A stretch of DNA of 35,902 bases from an uncultured Clostridia bacterium (GCA_944385925.1 CALWZE010000082.1:1-35902), one strand, 5' to 3'; counted from the first letter of the stretch, positions 8,433 to 17,163 are shown. Notes: generated from the letters alone by a model not told the origin. Program-made: numbers and translations.

Positions 8433-9088
8433 AATGGAAAAAATGGAAGGCCCGTGTCCCAAGCGCGCTTGCGCTTTCGCTGGAGGAATCCATGCGGCGG
8501 GATCTGCTGTTCCTGAACAACCCTGTGCTGGTGCAGGGACTTGCGCTGACGCCTGCGGTCGGCGTGACGACCACGCTGCAAAATGCCCTGGTCCTGAGCG
8601 CGGCGGCGCTGCTGCTCATTACGCCGGTGCGGTTGATCGGTGATCTGCTGTATGAACGAATTCCCAGCCGTCTGCGTATGCTGGTCTATTCCATCATCGC
8701 TGCGCTGGTTTATATCCCCGCGGTGATTATCCTGAGCCTGGTTTTCGGCGCACAGGTCAACAATGCGGGCATTTTCCTGCCTGTATTGATTGTGGACGGG
8801 GTGGTTCTCTCCCGTGCCGAGATTCCCTCCCGTGAAGGAATCGGCTATGCGCTTCGCAACGGATTGATGACGAGCTTTGGCGTGTCAATGGTGCTGGTGC
8901 TGACCGGCGCGGTCCGTGAGTTTCTGGGCGCGGGAAAGCTTTACGGCGTCCAGCTGCTGAAAACAGCGCCTTTGCCCGTGGCTTCAACGGTTGCCGGCGG
9001 GTTTATCACGGTCGCCCTTTTCGCGGCCGCGCTGCAGGCAGTCGCCAACCGGTACAAACGAGCCAGAGCGGGAGGTGATGCGAAGTGA
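8429..9088 (+). CDS. RnfE/NqrD-like membrane protein lacking the cluster cysteines
   Basis: A 219-aa membrane protein with about six hydrophobic helices. NPVLVQGLALTPAVGV (31-46) corresponds to the RnfE segment NPVLVQ-LGLCPALAV, and LIVDGVVLSRAEIPS corresponds to IVVNC-ILGRAEAFA. In RnfE/NqrD those two Cys help hold a membrane-embedded [2Fe-2S] cluster; here they are Thr41 and Gly124, so the cluster should not form in the usual way. It overlaps both neighbours by 4 bp and must be co-expressed with them. It may be a divergent paralogue with a flavin-only or non-redox role; this is inference. Confidence 0.8.
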   Translation: MKWKKWKARVPSALALSLEESMRRDLLFLNNPVLVQGLALTPAVGVTTTLQNALVLSAAALLLITPVRLIGDLLYERIPSRLRMLVYSIIAALVYIPAVIILSLVFGAQVNNAGIFLPVLIVDGVVLSRAEIPSREGIGYALRNGLMTSFGVSMVLVLTGAVREFLGAGKLYGVQLLKTAPLPVASTVAGGFITVALFAAALQAVANRYKRARAGGDAK

Positions 9089-9699
9089 CCGAATTGCTTT
9101 TAAACGCGGTGACGACCTTTTTTACCTTAAGCATCGTCGCCGTCGCGGTCCAGAACACGGTTTTTGCGCGTGCACTGAGCATAAGCCGTCTGCTGAGCCT
9201 TGTGGATGACACGACCAGCACCGGGATTTTCGGGGTGCTGCTTATCTGTGTCTCCACCATCGGCGGCGTGCTGAACTGGTTTGCCAATCGGCTGCTTGTG
9301 CGGTTTGTGCCCTGGCCCGGACTCGTTCGGCCGCTGGTCATGGTTTTGTGCATGTCGGTCGCGTATTTTCTGGTCTTTGCAGTCACTGTCAAGCTGGCGC
9401 CCTATGACAAAATCCGCAAAGCGGTCGACACCCTGCCCGGAGCGACCTTCAACTGCGCGGTCATCGGAACGCTGCTGCTGAGCGTGTCGATGCAGCTGGA
9501 TCTGTTTGAAACCGTATGCTATACGGTGAGTTCCGGAATCGGCTACGTGTTTGCCGTCGCGCTGGTAACTGAGGGACAGCGCCGTATTCAGACCGACCAC
9601 ACCCCGATTGCGTTCCGCGGTTTGCCGGTAACGCTGCTGTATCTGGCGGGCCTTGCGCTGGCGGTCTACGGATTGTCCGGGTACTCTGTAGCGTTTTAA
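9085..9699 (+). CDS. RnfA/NqrE-like membrane protein with one cluster cysteine missing
   Basis: A 204-aa protein with about six membrane helices, related to RnfA/NqrE. VQNTVFARALSIS (22-34) aligns with the RnfA segment VNNFVL-QFLGIC, so the first ligand Cys is replaced by Ser; the second, in TFNCAVIG (Cys124), remains. The start is GTG at 9085, preceded by GGGAGGTG and overlapping the RnfE-like stop by 4 bp. It completes a D-E-A trio without B, C or G. Last gene of the operon; 72 bases of unremarkable sequence separate it from the next gene. Confidence 0.8.
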   Translation: MTELLLNAVTTFFTLSIVAVAVQNTVFARALSISRLLSLVDDTTSTGIFGVLLICVSTIGGVLNWFANRLLVRFVPWPGLVRPLVMVLCMSVAYFLVFAVTVKLAPYDKIRKAVDTLPGATFNCAVIGTLLLSVSMQLDLFETVCYTVSSGIGYVFAVALVTEGQRRIQTDHTPIAFRGLPVTLLYLAGLALAVYGLSGYSVAF

Positions 9700-9771
9700 A
9701 TGCGGTGTGCGGGCGAAAACGACAGAAAATTGCCTGTAAGATAGATAAACTGGAAAGGAATTGTAAACCGA

Positions 9772-10701
9772 ATGTCCTCCAAAAGAACCGCGGCCAACAT
9801 CCTGATGGTGATTGGCACAATGATCTGGGGCGCGGCTTTTGTCGCGCAAAGCGTCGGCGCAGAACATATCGGCGCCTATACTTTCGGCGCCGTCCGATTT
9901 TTTCTCGGCGCGCTGGTCGTGATTCCCTTTTATTTTTATACCCGGTCCCGGATTCCGGCTGCCGAGCGAAAACCGGACGCGCCTTTCGGCCGCTATCTGT
10001 TTGCGGGCTTCGTCTGCGGCGCGGCGCTCTTCCTGGGCGCGCTTTTCCAGCAGCTGGGAATTGAACGCACGACGGTCGGCAAGGCAGGCTTTGTCACGGT
10101 TCTTTATGTTGTGCTGGTGCCGGTCATAAGTTTTTTCCTTTATAAAAGAAAAATCGCCGGACGAATCTATATTTCGATCGTGCTGGCGCTTGTCGGCATC
10201 TATCTGCTGTGTGTCAACGAGGGATTTTCGGTCAACCTCGGCGATATCTATACCTTTATCGGCGCCATCTTCTGGGCGGCGCAGATCCTGTGCATCGAGC
10301 GGTTTGCGCAGACGCTGGACGGATTGAAGTTCACAATTTATGAGTTTCTCTGCTGCGCCGCGATCAACGGCGTGCTGATGTTTGCCATAGACAGGCCAAC
10401 CTGGGGCGCGCTGCAGGCGGCCGCGATCCCGCTGCTTTATTCCGGCCTGCTTTCTGTCGGCGTCGGGTTTACCGCACAGACGGTATGCCTCAAATACACC
10501 GATCCGACGGTTGCCTCGCTGATCATGAGCCTGGAATCTGTTTTCGCGGTCGTGTTCGGGTTCCTGATTCTGGGACAGACCCTCACGCTGCGGCAGGGAA
10601 TCGGCTGTGTGCTGGTGTTTGCGGCGGTCATCCTTGCACAGATTGTACCCAAAGGCGCAAAATATGCCGCGCAGCAAGCTGCCGGGGAAACGCAGGAATA
10701 A
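9772..10701 (+). CDS. EamA-family (DMT superfamily) transporter
   Basis: A 309-aa membrane protein with about ten hydrophobic helices arranged as two EamA repeats (about 10-140 and 160-300). The opening [16 protein letters not shown] and the later [21 protein letters not shown] segment are typical of drug/metabolite exporters of this family. Substrates of most members are unknown and none can be assigned here. The ATG follows AAGGAA. It is probably independent of the Rnf-like operon and is followed 55 bases later by a rubrerythrin gene with its own ribosome binding site. Confidence 0.88.
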   Translation: MSSKRTAANILMVIGTMIWGAAFVAQSVGAEHIGAYTFGAVRFFLGALVVIPFYFYTRSRIPAAERKPDAPFGRYLFAGFVCGAALFLGALFQQLGIERTTVGKAGFVTVLYVVLVPVISFFLYKRKIAGRIYISIVLALVGIYLLCVNEGFSVNLGDIYTFIGAIFWAAQILCIERFAQTLDGLKFTIYEFLCCAAINGVLMFAIDRPTWGALQAAAIPLLYSGLLSVGVGFTAQTVCLKYTDPTVASLIMSLESVFAVVFGFLILGQTLTLRQGIGCVLVFAAVILAQIVPKGAKYAAQQAAGETQE

Positions 10702-10756
10702 TCTTTATATAAAAAACGGGTATGATACAAACAACAACAAAAAGGAGACGAACAGT

Positions 10757-11293
10757 ATGAACCTCAAAGGCACAAAAACCGAAAAGAACCTGGAAACGGC
10801 GTTTGCAGGCGAGTCCCAGGCCCATACCAAATATCAGTATTACGCTTCCCAGGCCAAGAAGGACGGCTATGTCCAGATTTCCAACATTTTCACCGAAACT
10901 TCAATGAACGAGAAGGAACACGCCAAACTCTGGTATAAGCTGCTGCATGACGGCGTCGGCACGACGGCGGTCAACCTGCGCCTTGCCGCGGAGGGTGAAA
11001 ATTACGAGTGGACAGACATGTATGCGCAGTTTGCCAAAGAGGCGCGCGAGGAAGGCTTTGAGCAGATCGCCGAGATGTTTGACGGTGTTGCGGGCGTTGA
11101 AAAGGAACATGAAGAGCGGTATCTCGCGCTGCTGAAAAACCTTGAGGAAGGCAAGGTCTTCGAAAAGGACGGCATTGTCGTCTGGAAGTGCCTCAACTGC
11201 GGACACATTCATATCGGGGAAAAGGCGCCCGAGCTTTGCCCGGTCTGCAAACATCCCCAGAGCTATTTTGAGCTTCAGTGCAAAAACTATTGA
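10757..11293 (+). CDS. rbr: Rubrerythrin (classical, C-terminal rubredoxin)
   Basis: A 178-aa cytoplasmic diiron peroxidase reducing H2O2 to water. The ferritin-like domain has the first Glu ligand in [11 protein letters not shown], ExxH in NEKEHAKLW and ExxH in EKEHEERY; the C-terminal rubredoxin has CLNCGH...CPVCK. The ATG at 10757 follows AAAGGAG. It is closely related in sequence to the rubrerythrin part of the operon at the left end, but lacks the N-terminal rubredoxin. No PerR-type palindrome is evident in the short upstream gap, so regulation may differ from its paralogue. A strong terminator follows. Confidence 0.95.
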   Translation: MNLKGTKTEKNLETAFAGESQAHTKYQYYASQAKKDGYVQISNIFTETSMNEKEHAKLWYKLLHDGVGTTAVNLRLAAEGENYEWTDMYAQFAKEAREEGFEQIAEMFDGVAGVEKEHEERYLALLKNLEEGKVFEKDGIVVWKCLNCGHIHIGEKAPELCPVCKHPQSYFELQCKNY

Positions 11294-11308
11294 GCATTTT
11301 TTAACCGT

Positions 11309-11342
11309 AAAAAGGGCTGCGCCGTCCGGCGCGGCCCTTTTT
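11309..11342 (+). terminator. Rho-independent terminator after rubrerythrin
   Basis: AAAAAGGGCTGCGCC and GGCGCGGCCCTTTTT form a 15-bp stem with one mismatch and a 4-nt loop, ending in a T-run, 16 bases after the rubrerythrin stop. Confidence 0.9.
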
Positions 11343-11460
11343 GTCTGCCAAAAACCGGCTGACCGATGAGCTGCCGCCAATGGTGAAAAAAGCAAATAAA
11401 AGCACAAAGGACAAAGAAAAAGCCGGGGGATAAAAAGAAGAGCGGAAACGCGGTAAACAG

Positions 11461-11489
11461 AAAAAGGCAGCAGACCGAGGTCTGCTGCC
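11461..11489 (-). terminator. Rho-independent terminator of the DegV gene
   Basis: Minus strand: GGCAGCAGAC, 4-nt loop, GTCTGCTGCC, then TTTTT. It lies 39 bases past the DegV stop. On the plus strand the same stem lacks an immediate T-run, so its main direction is minus. Confidence 0.85.
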
Positions 11490-11527
11490 TGCTGCTTTTT
11501 ATTGGAATTTCCTGCCGGAAGCGCGGC

Positions 11528-12400
11528 TCACTTATGGCTGCCGACAAAGAACAGCGCAAGGGTGCCGGGACCGGAGTGAGAACCGATGACCGGACCGATA
11601 TAGCCTTTACGGATCTCCTTGACCTGCATTTTTGCGCGGATTTGCTCAATCACATAATCGCAGTCCGCCTCACAATCGGCGTGGCAGACATAGACCAACT
11701 GGTTTTCCGGCTCAGTCACTGTTTTTTCCATCTCGGCGACCAGCGCGTCCAGCGAGGCGCGGCGGCCGCGCACCTTGGCCATCGGGATCAGGTGTCCCTC
11801 ATCGTCGACATGCAGGACCGGCTTGATGCCGAGCATGCCGCCAAAGAAAGCCGCAGCGGCAGAAACACGGCCGCCCCGCTTAAGATGATCGAGGTCGTCC
11901 ACCGTGAACCAGTGGCAGAGATGGTTGCGGTTGTCCTCGACCCATTTGGCGAGCTGTTCGATGGACAGTCCCGCGCGCTGCTGCATGACCGCGTTGCAGA
12001 CGAGCAGTCCCTCGCCGCCGCTTGCCGCAAGCGAGTCGACAACCAGCAGTTTGCGCTCGGGATACTTTTCCGCAAGCTCCTGCGCCGCCGTCACCGCGCA
12101 TCCATAGCTGCCGGACAGCCCGGAGGAGAAGCAGATATAAAGAAGGTCGTCGCCCGCGCTCAGGATATTCTCCATAAACTGCATGTAGCGGTCAATGTTG
12201 ATAAGCGCAGTCGAAGAAGGCGCTCCCGCCTTGAGCTTTTGATAAAAGTCGTGGATGTCATATTCGTGGTGGTCAGGATAGTTCAAAAAAGTTTCGCCGT
12301 CGATCGTGTACTCGGTCGAAATTACCTCAACGCCGAGTTCATCGATCAGATCTGCAGTCAGGTCCGCGTTGGAATCGGTCATGATTTTATAGGAATTCAT
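11528..12400 (-). CDS. DegV family protein (fatty-acid-binding, FakB-like)
   Basis: A 290-aa protein of the DegV/FakB family, which bind fatty acids and in Firmicutes present them to the kinase FakA for phosphorylation. Seen here: the N-terminal IMTDSNADLT nucleotide/phosphate-type loop, the GAPSSTA ligand-pocket segment (family usually TSQPS-like), SSGLSGSY, RGGRVSAAAAFFGGMLGIKPVL, and the C-terminal SHSGPGTLALFF. The ATG at 12400 follows AAAGGAG and is preferred over a longer frame reaching 12544. It is a single gene ending at a strong terminator and convergent with rubrerythrin. Which fatty acid it binds cannot be told. Confidence 0.92.
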   Translation of the reverse strand: MNSYKIMTDSNADLTADLIDELGVEVISTEYTIDGETFLNYPDHHEYDIHDFYQKLKAGAPSSTALINIDRYMQFMENILSAGDDLLYICFSSGLSGSYGCAVTAAQELAEKYPERKLLVVDSLAASGGEGLLVCNAVMQQRAGLSIEQLAKWVEDNRNHLCHWFTVDDLDHLKRGGRVSAAAAFFGGMLGIKPVLHVDDEGHLIPMAKVRGRRASLDALVAEMEKTVTEPENQLVYVCHADCEADCDYVIEQIRAKMQVKEIRKGYIGPVIGSHSGPGTLALFFVGSHK

Positions 12401-12454
12401 TTTTCTCTTGTCTCCTTTTTGTTTGGGGCGCAGAGTATTACCGCGCCGGCAGAC

Positions 12455-12470
12455 GACTCGAAGTCGAGTC
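12455..12470. repeat. Short palindrome upstream of the DegV gene
   Basis: GACTCGA-AG-TCGAGTC is a perfect 7-2-7 inverted repeat about 55 bases before the DegV start. Its place suggests an operator, but no known regulator site is recognised. Confidence 0.35.
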
Positions 12471-12583
12471 ATTTGAAATAGTAGCAAAATGAGGGGGAAA
12501 AAGCAAGGAAAATTATCCCGCCGGCAGGCGTACGGACTGCGCACGAAAAAGCGAAAAGGCTGCGGATCAAGCCGCGGCTGTTA

Positions 12584-12612
12584 TTGACAATCGCGGAAAA
12601 TGAGGCTATAGT
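12584..12612 (+). promoter_or_regulatory. Strong promoter upstream of ilvE
   Basis: A perfect TTGACA (12584-12589), a 17-bp spacer and TATAGT (12607-12612). It would give a leader of about 250 bases before ilvE. Confidence 0.75.
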
Positions 12613-12867
12613 GAGAAAAATATTTTATCGGTTTAATGTGTGAAAATACGCCGGGCGGCGTCACATCCGGCGGCGCGGGCGGCATGGAATGGACAGGCCC
12701 GGCCGGGATAAGCCGCAAAACAAAATCCGGGCGTTTTCGGGCAGTGCAGGCGGCACAAAACCGGATACGAAAACCGGCAGATGTGGTATAATGAAGCAGA
12801 TACGGGCTAACACTCCCGCAGGGAGATCGCGGATCGGATTTGCAGCTTATAAAAAGGAGTATGGAAT
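12613..12867 (+). other. ilvE leader region
   Basis: The leader has a second promoter-like extended -10 (TGGTATAAT, TATAAT at 12787-12792) and a small hairpin (CTCCC-GCA-GGGAG) near 12810. No T-box signature, no leucine-, valine- or isoleucine-rich leader peptide and no terminator are seen, so classical attenuation is not supported. Confidence 0.4.
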
Positions 12868-13932
12868 ATGGAGATCAAAGTGACAAAAGCGGCCGAGCTC
12901 AAGCAGAAACCCAACGAGGATGCGCTGGGATTCGGTCAGTATTTCACCGATTACATGTTCGTCATGGATTGGACCAAGGGCGAGGGCTGGCACGACGCGC
13001 GCATCGTCCCGTACGGGAACCTGAGCCTCTCCCCTGCGGCGACCGTCTTTCATTACGGCGCCGAGATTTTTGAAGGAATGAAGGCTTACCGCGGGGTGGA
13101 CGGCAAGGTTCGCCTGTTCCGTCCGGAAGAGAATTTCAAGCGGATGAACAATTCCGCAGAACGTATGTCGCTGCCCCAGTTCGACGGCGATTTCATGCTG
13201 GAAGCGCTGGAAAAGCTGCTGACCATGGAACTGGACTGGGTGCCTCACGCCCCCAACACCTCGCTGTATATCCGCCCGTTTGAGTTTGCGGTCGACCCCC
13301 AGCTCGGCGTGCACGGCTACAATAACTGCATGTTCGTCATCATCTGCAGCCCGGTCGGCAACTATTATAAGGAAGGGCTTGCGCCGGTCAAAATCGTCAT
13401 CGAGACCGAGGACGTCCGCGCCGTGCGCGGCGGCACCGGTTATGCCAAGTGCGGCGGCAACTATGCCGCATCCCAGCGCGCCGGCACCCGCGCCGAGGAG
13501 CAGGGATATTCTCAGGTCCTCTGGCTGGACGGCGTTGAGCGCCGCTACATCGAGGAAGTCGGCAGCATGAACGTCATGTTCAAGATCGCCGGCAAGGTCG
13601 TCACCCCCAAACTCACCGGTTCGGTACTGCCCGGGATCACCCGCAAATCCTGCATCGAGCTTTGCAAAAACTGGGGCGTCGAAGTGGAAGAACGGCTGCT
13701 GAGCGTGGACGAGCTTATCGCCGCCATCGAGGACGGCACCCTGGAAGAGGCCTGGGGCACCGGCACCGCCGCCGTCGTCTCCCCCATCGGCTAAATTTTC
13801 TACAAGGGCGTTCATCACACCGTCTGCGGCGGCAAGATCGGCGAGTTTACCCAGAAGCTGTTTGATACCCTGACTGGTATCCAGTGGGGCCGTCTGCCGG
13901 ATGAAAACAACTGGACGGTTGAGATCGGCTGA
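12868..13932 (+). CDS. ilvE: Branched-chain amino acid aminotransferase, interrupted by an in-frame TAA
   Basis: A fold-type IV PLP aminotransferase (class IIIb BCAT) moving amino groups between branched-chain amino acids and 2-oxoglutarate. The ATG at 12868 follows AAGGAG. The protein reads normally through the PLP lysine segment (GYAKCGGNYAAS), EVGSMNVMF and GTGTAAVVSPIG, then meets TAA at 13792-13794 (codon 309). The same frame continues for 45 codons with typical family C-terminal sequence (GGKIGEFTQKLFDTLTGIQW, WTVEIG) to a TGA at 13932, giving about 354 aa, the usual length. The stop falls at a variable position, where homologues commonly have Glu or another polar residue. Without readthrough the conserved C-terminal segment would be lost. 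Sequence error, recent mutation or readthrough cannot be distinguished here. Confidence 0.88.
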
Positions 13933-13976
13933 GCCTGCCGGCTGCACGGGTAAAAAAATTAATAATGAGATAACTG

Positions 13977-14018
13977 CGGCGTCCCCTGAACGAGCTGTTC
14001 GGGGGACGCCGTTTTTTT
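13977..14018 (+). terminator. Rho-independent terminator after ilvE
   Basis: CGGCGTCCCC / GGGGACGCCG with an inner GAAC/GTTC stem, followed by seven T. It lies 44 bases after the second (TGA) stop, so the full-length frame fits the transcript. Confidence 0.9.
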
Positions 14019-14350
14019 GAGTTTGCAGTTTGAAGAAAATGCCTGCCCTGCGCAGACAAATAAACGGCGCAGGCATAACTCTTCAGATGGAATGCTCTGA
14101 AAAGAACAGGACAAAGAAAGAGCCGAGAATTTCCATTATGGATGTGGGAGGGGTGATGAAAAAAGGAAATATTCATCCCTTTTTAAGAAGCAGGCATATG
14201 GCTCATCCCTGGCCTTGCCGGCCGGAAATCAGAATCCGGCAGCAAAACTGGACTGTGCCGCGGGGAAAACGGCTAAGGCAAAATGTCTGACTATGCAAAA
14301 AATGCCGCGCAATCGTATAAAACTCCAGATGAAATATAACGGACGGAAGT
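14019..14350 (+). other. Intergenic region between ilvE and the arg cluster
   Basis: No confident gene. A hairpin (ATGCCTGC / GCAGGCAT, 14039-14076) and a weak terminator-like element (GGGTGATGAA / TTCATCCC then TTTTT, about 14151-14184) are seen. An open frame of about 44 codons starting at 14157 has a purine-rich upstream stretch, but it overlaps that hairpin and has no recognisable product. Confidence 0.35.
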
Positions 14351-14354
14351 TGAT

Positions 14355-14414
14355 AATGAATATTTATTTCAAATATACTGCATAAAATCAAAAAATATTG
14401 AATAAATTTTAAAA
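14355..14414 (+). promoter_or_regulatory. Two weaker ARG-box-like half-site clusters
   Basis: AATGAATATTTATTTCAA (14355-14372) and ATTGAATAAATTTTAAAA (14397-14414) partly match the ArgR operator (CATGAATAAAAATKCAAK), within a markedly AT-rich stretch upstream of the arg promoter. ArgR hexamers typically bind several such boxes. Matches are incomplete, so this is suggestive only. Confidence 0.45.
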
Positions 14415-14430
14415 ATATTCAGAGATTCTC

Positions 14431-14458
14431 TTGACATTCCCGAAAGCAGGCGTATAAT
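14431..14458 (+). promoter_or_regulatory. Promoter of the arginine biosynthesis cluster
   Basis: TTGACA (14431-14436), a 16-bp spacer and TATAAT (14453-14458), both perfect hexamers, about 50 bases before the argG start. Confidence 0.88.
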
Positions 14459-14469
14459 TATGCCATAAT

Positions 14470-14487
14470 GAAGAATATAAATGCATC
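14470..14487 (+). promoter_or_regulatory. ARG box (ArgR/AhrC operator) at the arg promoter
   Basis: GAAGAATATAAATGCATC matches the Bacillus ARG-box consensus CATGAATAAAAATKCAAK at about 13 of 18 positions. It begins 11 bases after the -10 box, covering the expected transcription start, where a repressor bound with arginine would act. No argR gene lies in the window. Confidence 0.65.
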
Positions 14488-14507
14488 GGAAATGCGGAGG
14501 AGAAACC

Positions 14508-15737
14508 ATGAAAGAGATCAAAAAAATCGTGCTTGCCTATTCGGGCGGCCTGGATACATCCATCATCATCCCCTGGCTCAAGGAGCACTATGAGGGCTGC
14601 GAGGTGATCGCGGTCGCGGCGGACGTCGGCCAGGGCAAGGAGCTTGCGGGGCTGGAAGAAAAAGCGATCAAAACCGGCGCGTCCAAACTGTATATCGCAG
14701 ACCTGAAAAAGGAATTTGTAGAGGATTACATCTTCCCGACCATCAAGGCCGGCGCGAAGTATGAAAACACCTACCTGCTGGGCACCTCCTTCGCCCGCCC
14801 GATCATCGCGAAAAAGCTCTGCGAAATCGCCGCGGCGGAGGGCGCGGACGCCATCGCCCACGGCTGCACCGGCAAGGGCAATGATCAGGTCCGTTTCGAA
14901 CTCGCGATCAAGGCCTATGCGCCGAACATGACCATCATCGCGCCCTGGCGGGTGTGGGAACTCAGGAGCCGTGAGCAGGAGATCGACTACGCCGAGGCGC
15001 ACAATGTTCCCCTGTCGATCAGCCGCGAGACCAACTATTCCAAGGACAAAAACCTCTGGCACCTCTCCCACGAGGGACTGGAGCTGGAGGACCCGGCCAA
15101 CGAGCCGAACTATGACACGACCATGGAGCTGGAAATGGGGGTCACCCCCCAGCAGGCGCCGGACAAGGCGACCGAGATCGAGCTCGGCTTTGAAAAGGGC
15201 GTTCCGGTCTCGCTCAACGGCTAGAAGATGGACGGCGTCTCGCTCATCCAGAAGCTCAACGAGCTGGGCGGCGCGAACGGCGTCGGCATCATCGACATCG
15301 TCGAAAACCGGCTGGTCGGCATGAAGTGCCGCGGCGTCTATGAGACCCCCGGCGGCACCATCCTCTACCGCGCGCACGAGATGCTCGAGCAGATCTGCCT
15401 GGACAAGATGACCCAGCACTACAAGCAGAAAATGGCGCTGGAGTTCGCCGACCTCGTCTATAACGGCCAGTGGTATACCCCGCTGCGTGAGGCGCTCTCC
15501 GCCTTCGTGGACAAGACCCAGGAGACGGTGACCGGCACGGTCAAGCTCAAGCTGTATAAGGGCAACGTCATCGGCGCGGGCATGCAGAGCCCCTATTCGC
15601 TGTACAGCGAGGAATTTGCCACCTTCGGCGAGGACGAGGTCTACAACCAGATGGATTCTCAGGGCTTCATCAACATCTTCGGATTGCCCATCAAGGTAAA
15701 GGCGCTGCTGGACGCCAGGAGAAACGCAAACCAATAA
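14508..15737 (+). CDS. argG: Argininosuccinate synthase, interrupted by an in-frame TAG
   Basis: Joins citrulline and aspartate with ATP to give argininosuccinate, the penultimate step of arginine synthesis. The N-terminal PP-loop [10 protein letters not shown], the ATP/citrulline segments [15 protein letters not shown] and [20 protein letters not shown] are intact. The ATG at 14508 follows GGAGGAG. At codon 239 (15222-15224) a TAG interrupts the frame; the same frame then continues as [16 protein letters not shown]... with strong homology to a normal C terminus and ends with TAA, about 409 aa in total. The stop lies in a surface-type NG-x-K-M/L position that is usually Glu or Lys. An ATG follows the stop after one codon, so re-initiation is conceivable. 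First gene of the arg cluster; argH starts 25 bases later. Confidence 0.9.
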
Positions 15738-15762
15738 TCAAAAAGGCGGAAAGGAAAGACAG

Positions 15763-17163
15763 ATGAAACTTTGGGCGGGACGGCTCAGCGGCGAGGTGGA
15801 CGAGCGGATCAACGCGCTCAACTCCTCCATCGGCTTTGATTGCCGGATGATTGAACAGGATATCCGCGGCTCGATGGCGCACGCGAAGATGCTCGCGGCG
15901 CAGGGCATCATCCCGAAAGAGGAGGGCGCGGCGCTGGACGCCGGGCTGCGGGAGCTGCTCGCGGGTCTTGCGGACGGCAGCGTCCAGATCGACATGACCG
16001 CCGAGGACGTCCACACCTTTGTGGAGGGCTGGCTGACCGAGCGGCTGGGAGACGCGGGCAAGCGGCTGCACACCGCGCGCAGCCGCAACGACCAGGTCGC
16101 GACCGACCTGCGGCTCTACCTCGCGGACGAAATTGACAAGCTGACCGGGAAGATCAAAACCCTCGGGTTGACCCTTTGCGAGATCGCGAAGCAGCACACC
16201 GAGACGGTCATGCCGGGCTACACCCACCTGCAGCGTGCCCAGCCGGTCACCCTCGCCCACGCGCTCATGGCCTACACCGCCATGCTGCTGCGGGACGCCT
16301 CCCGCCTTGCGGACTGCAAAAAGCGGACGCTGGTGCTGCCGCTCGGGTCGGGCGCCCTCGCCGGAACGACCTACCCGATCGACCGCCGGATGGTCTGCGA
16401 CGAGCTCGGGTTCCTGTCGGTCTGCGAAAACAGCATCGACGGGGTCTCCGACCGCGACTTTGTCATCGAGCTTGCCGCCTGCCTGTCCATCCTGATGATC
16501 CACCTGTCCCGCATGAGCGAGGAGATGATCCTCTGGTGCTCGAGCGAATTCGGTTTCCTGAGCTTTGCGGACAGTTTTTCGACCGGCTCCTCCATCATGC
16601 CGCAGAAGAAGAACCCGGACATTGCCGAACTGATCCGCGGCAAGACCGGCCGGGTCACGGGCGCGCTGGTCACCCTGCTGACCGTCATGAAGGGATTGCC
16701 GCTCGCCTATAACAAGGACATGCAGGAGGACAAGGAGGCCATCTTCGGCGCGCTGGACACCGTGTCGCTCTGCCTTGAGCTGGCCGCGCCGATGCTGCAA
16801 ACCGCGGTGTTTGACAAGCAGAAGCTGCGCGCGGCGGCGGCAAAGGGCTTCATCAACGCGACCGACTGCGCCGATTATCTTGTCACCAAGGGGATGCCCT
16901 TCCGGGACGCCTACAAGATTTCCGGCGCGCTGGTCAACCGGTGCATCGAGCTGGACACGACCCTCGAGAGCCTGCCGCTCGCCGAGTACCAGGCATTCAG
17001 TCCGCTGTTCGGCGAGGATGTCTATGCGGCGATCGACCTCGTCGGCTGCGTGCGGCGGCGCGGCTCCTACGGCGGACCCGCCCCCGAAGCGGTCAAGCGC
17101 CAGATCGAGAATGCCGAACAGGCGCTGGCGTCGCTCGGAAAAGAGGAGAAAAATGAGCTTTAA
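15763..17163 (+). CDS. argH: Argininosuccinate lyase
   Basis: A 466-aa enzyme of the fumarase/aspartase superfamily that splits argininosuccinate into arginine and fumarate, the last step of the pathway. Signatures are intact: TARSRNDQVATD, MPGYTHLQRAQP with the catalytic His, and the flexible loop GSSIMPQKKNPD with the catalytic Ser. Length is normal. The start follows GGAAAGG. It overlaps argC by 11 bp, indicating translational coupling. Confidence 0.96.
   Translation: MKLWAGRLSGEVDERINALNSSIGFDCRMIEQDIRGSMAHAKMLAAQGIIPKEEGAALDAGLRELLAGLADGSVQIDMTAEDVHTFVEGWLTERLGDAGKRLHTARSRNDQVATDLRLYLADEIDKLTGKIKTLGLTLCEIAKQHTETVMPGYTHLQRAQPVTLAHALMAYTAMLLRDASRLADCKKRTLVLPLGSGALAGTTYPIDRRMVCDELGFLSVCENSIDGVSDRDFVIELAACLSILMIHLSRMSEEMILWCSSEFGFLSFADSFSTGSSIMPQKKNPDIAELIRGKTGRVTGALVTLLTVMKGLPLAYNKDMQEDKEAIFGALDTVSLCLELAAPMLQTAVFDKQKLRAAAAKGFINATDCADYLVTKGMPFRDAYKISGALVNRCIELDTTLESLPLAEYQAFSPLFGEDVYAAIDLVGCVRRRGSYGGPAPEAVKRQIENAEQALASLGKEEKNEL

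Noticed and set aside
7467..9699. A complete Rnf ion-pumping complex
   Set aside because: Only D-, E- and A-like genes are present; the flanking genes are rpe and an EamA transporter.
12613..12867. T-box or leucine-type attenuator before ilvE
   Set aside because: No T-box core sequence, no branched-chain-rich leader peptide and no terminator were found.
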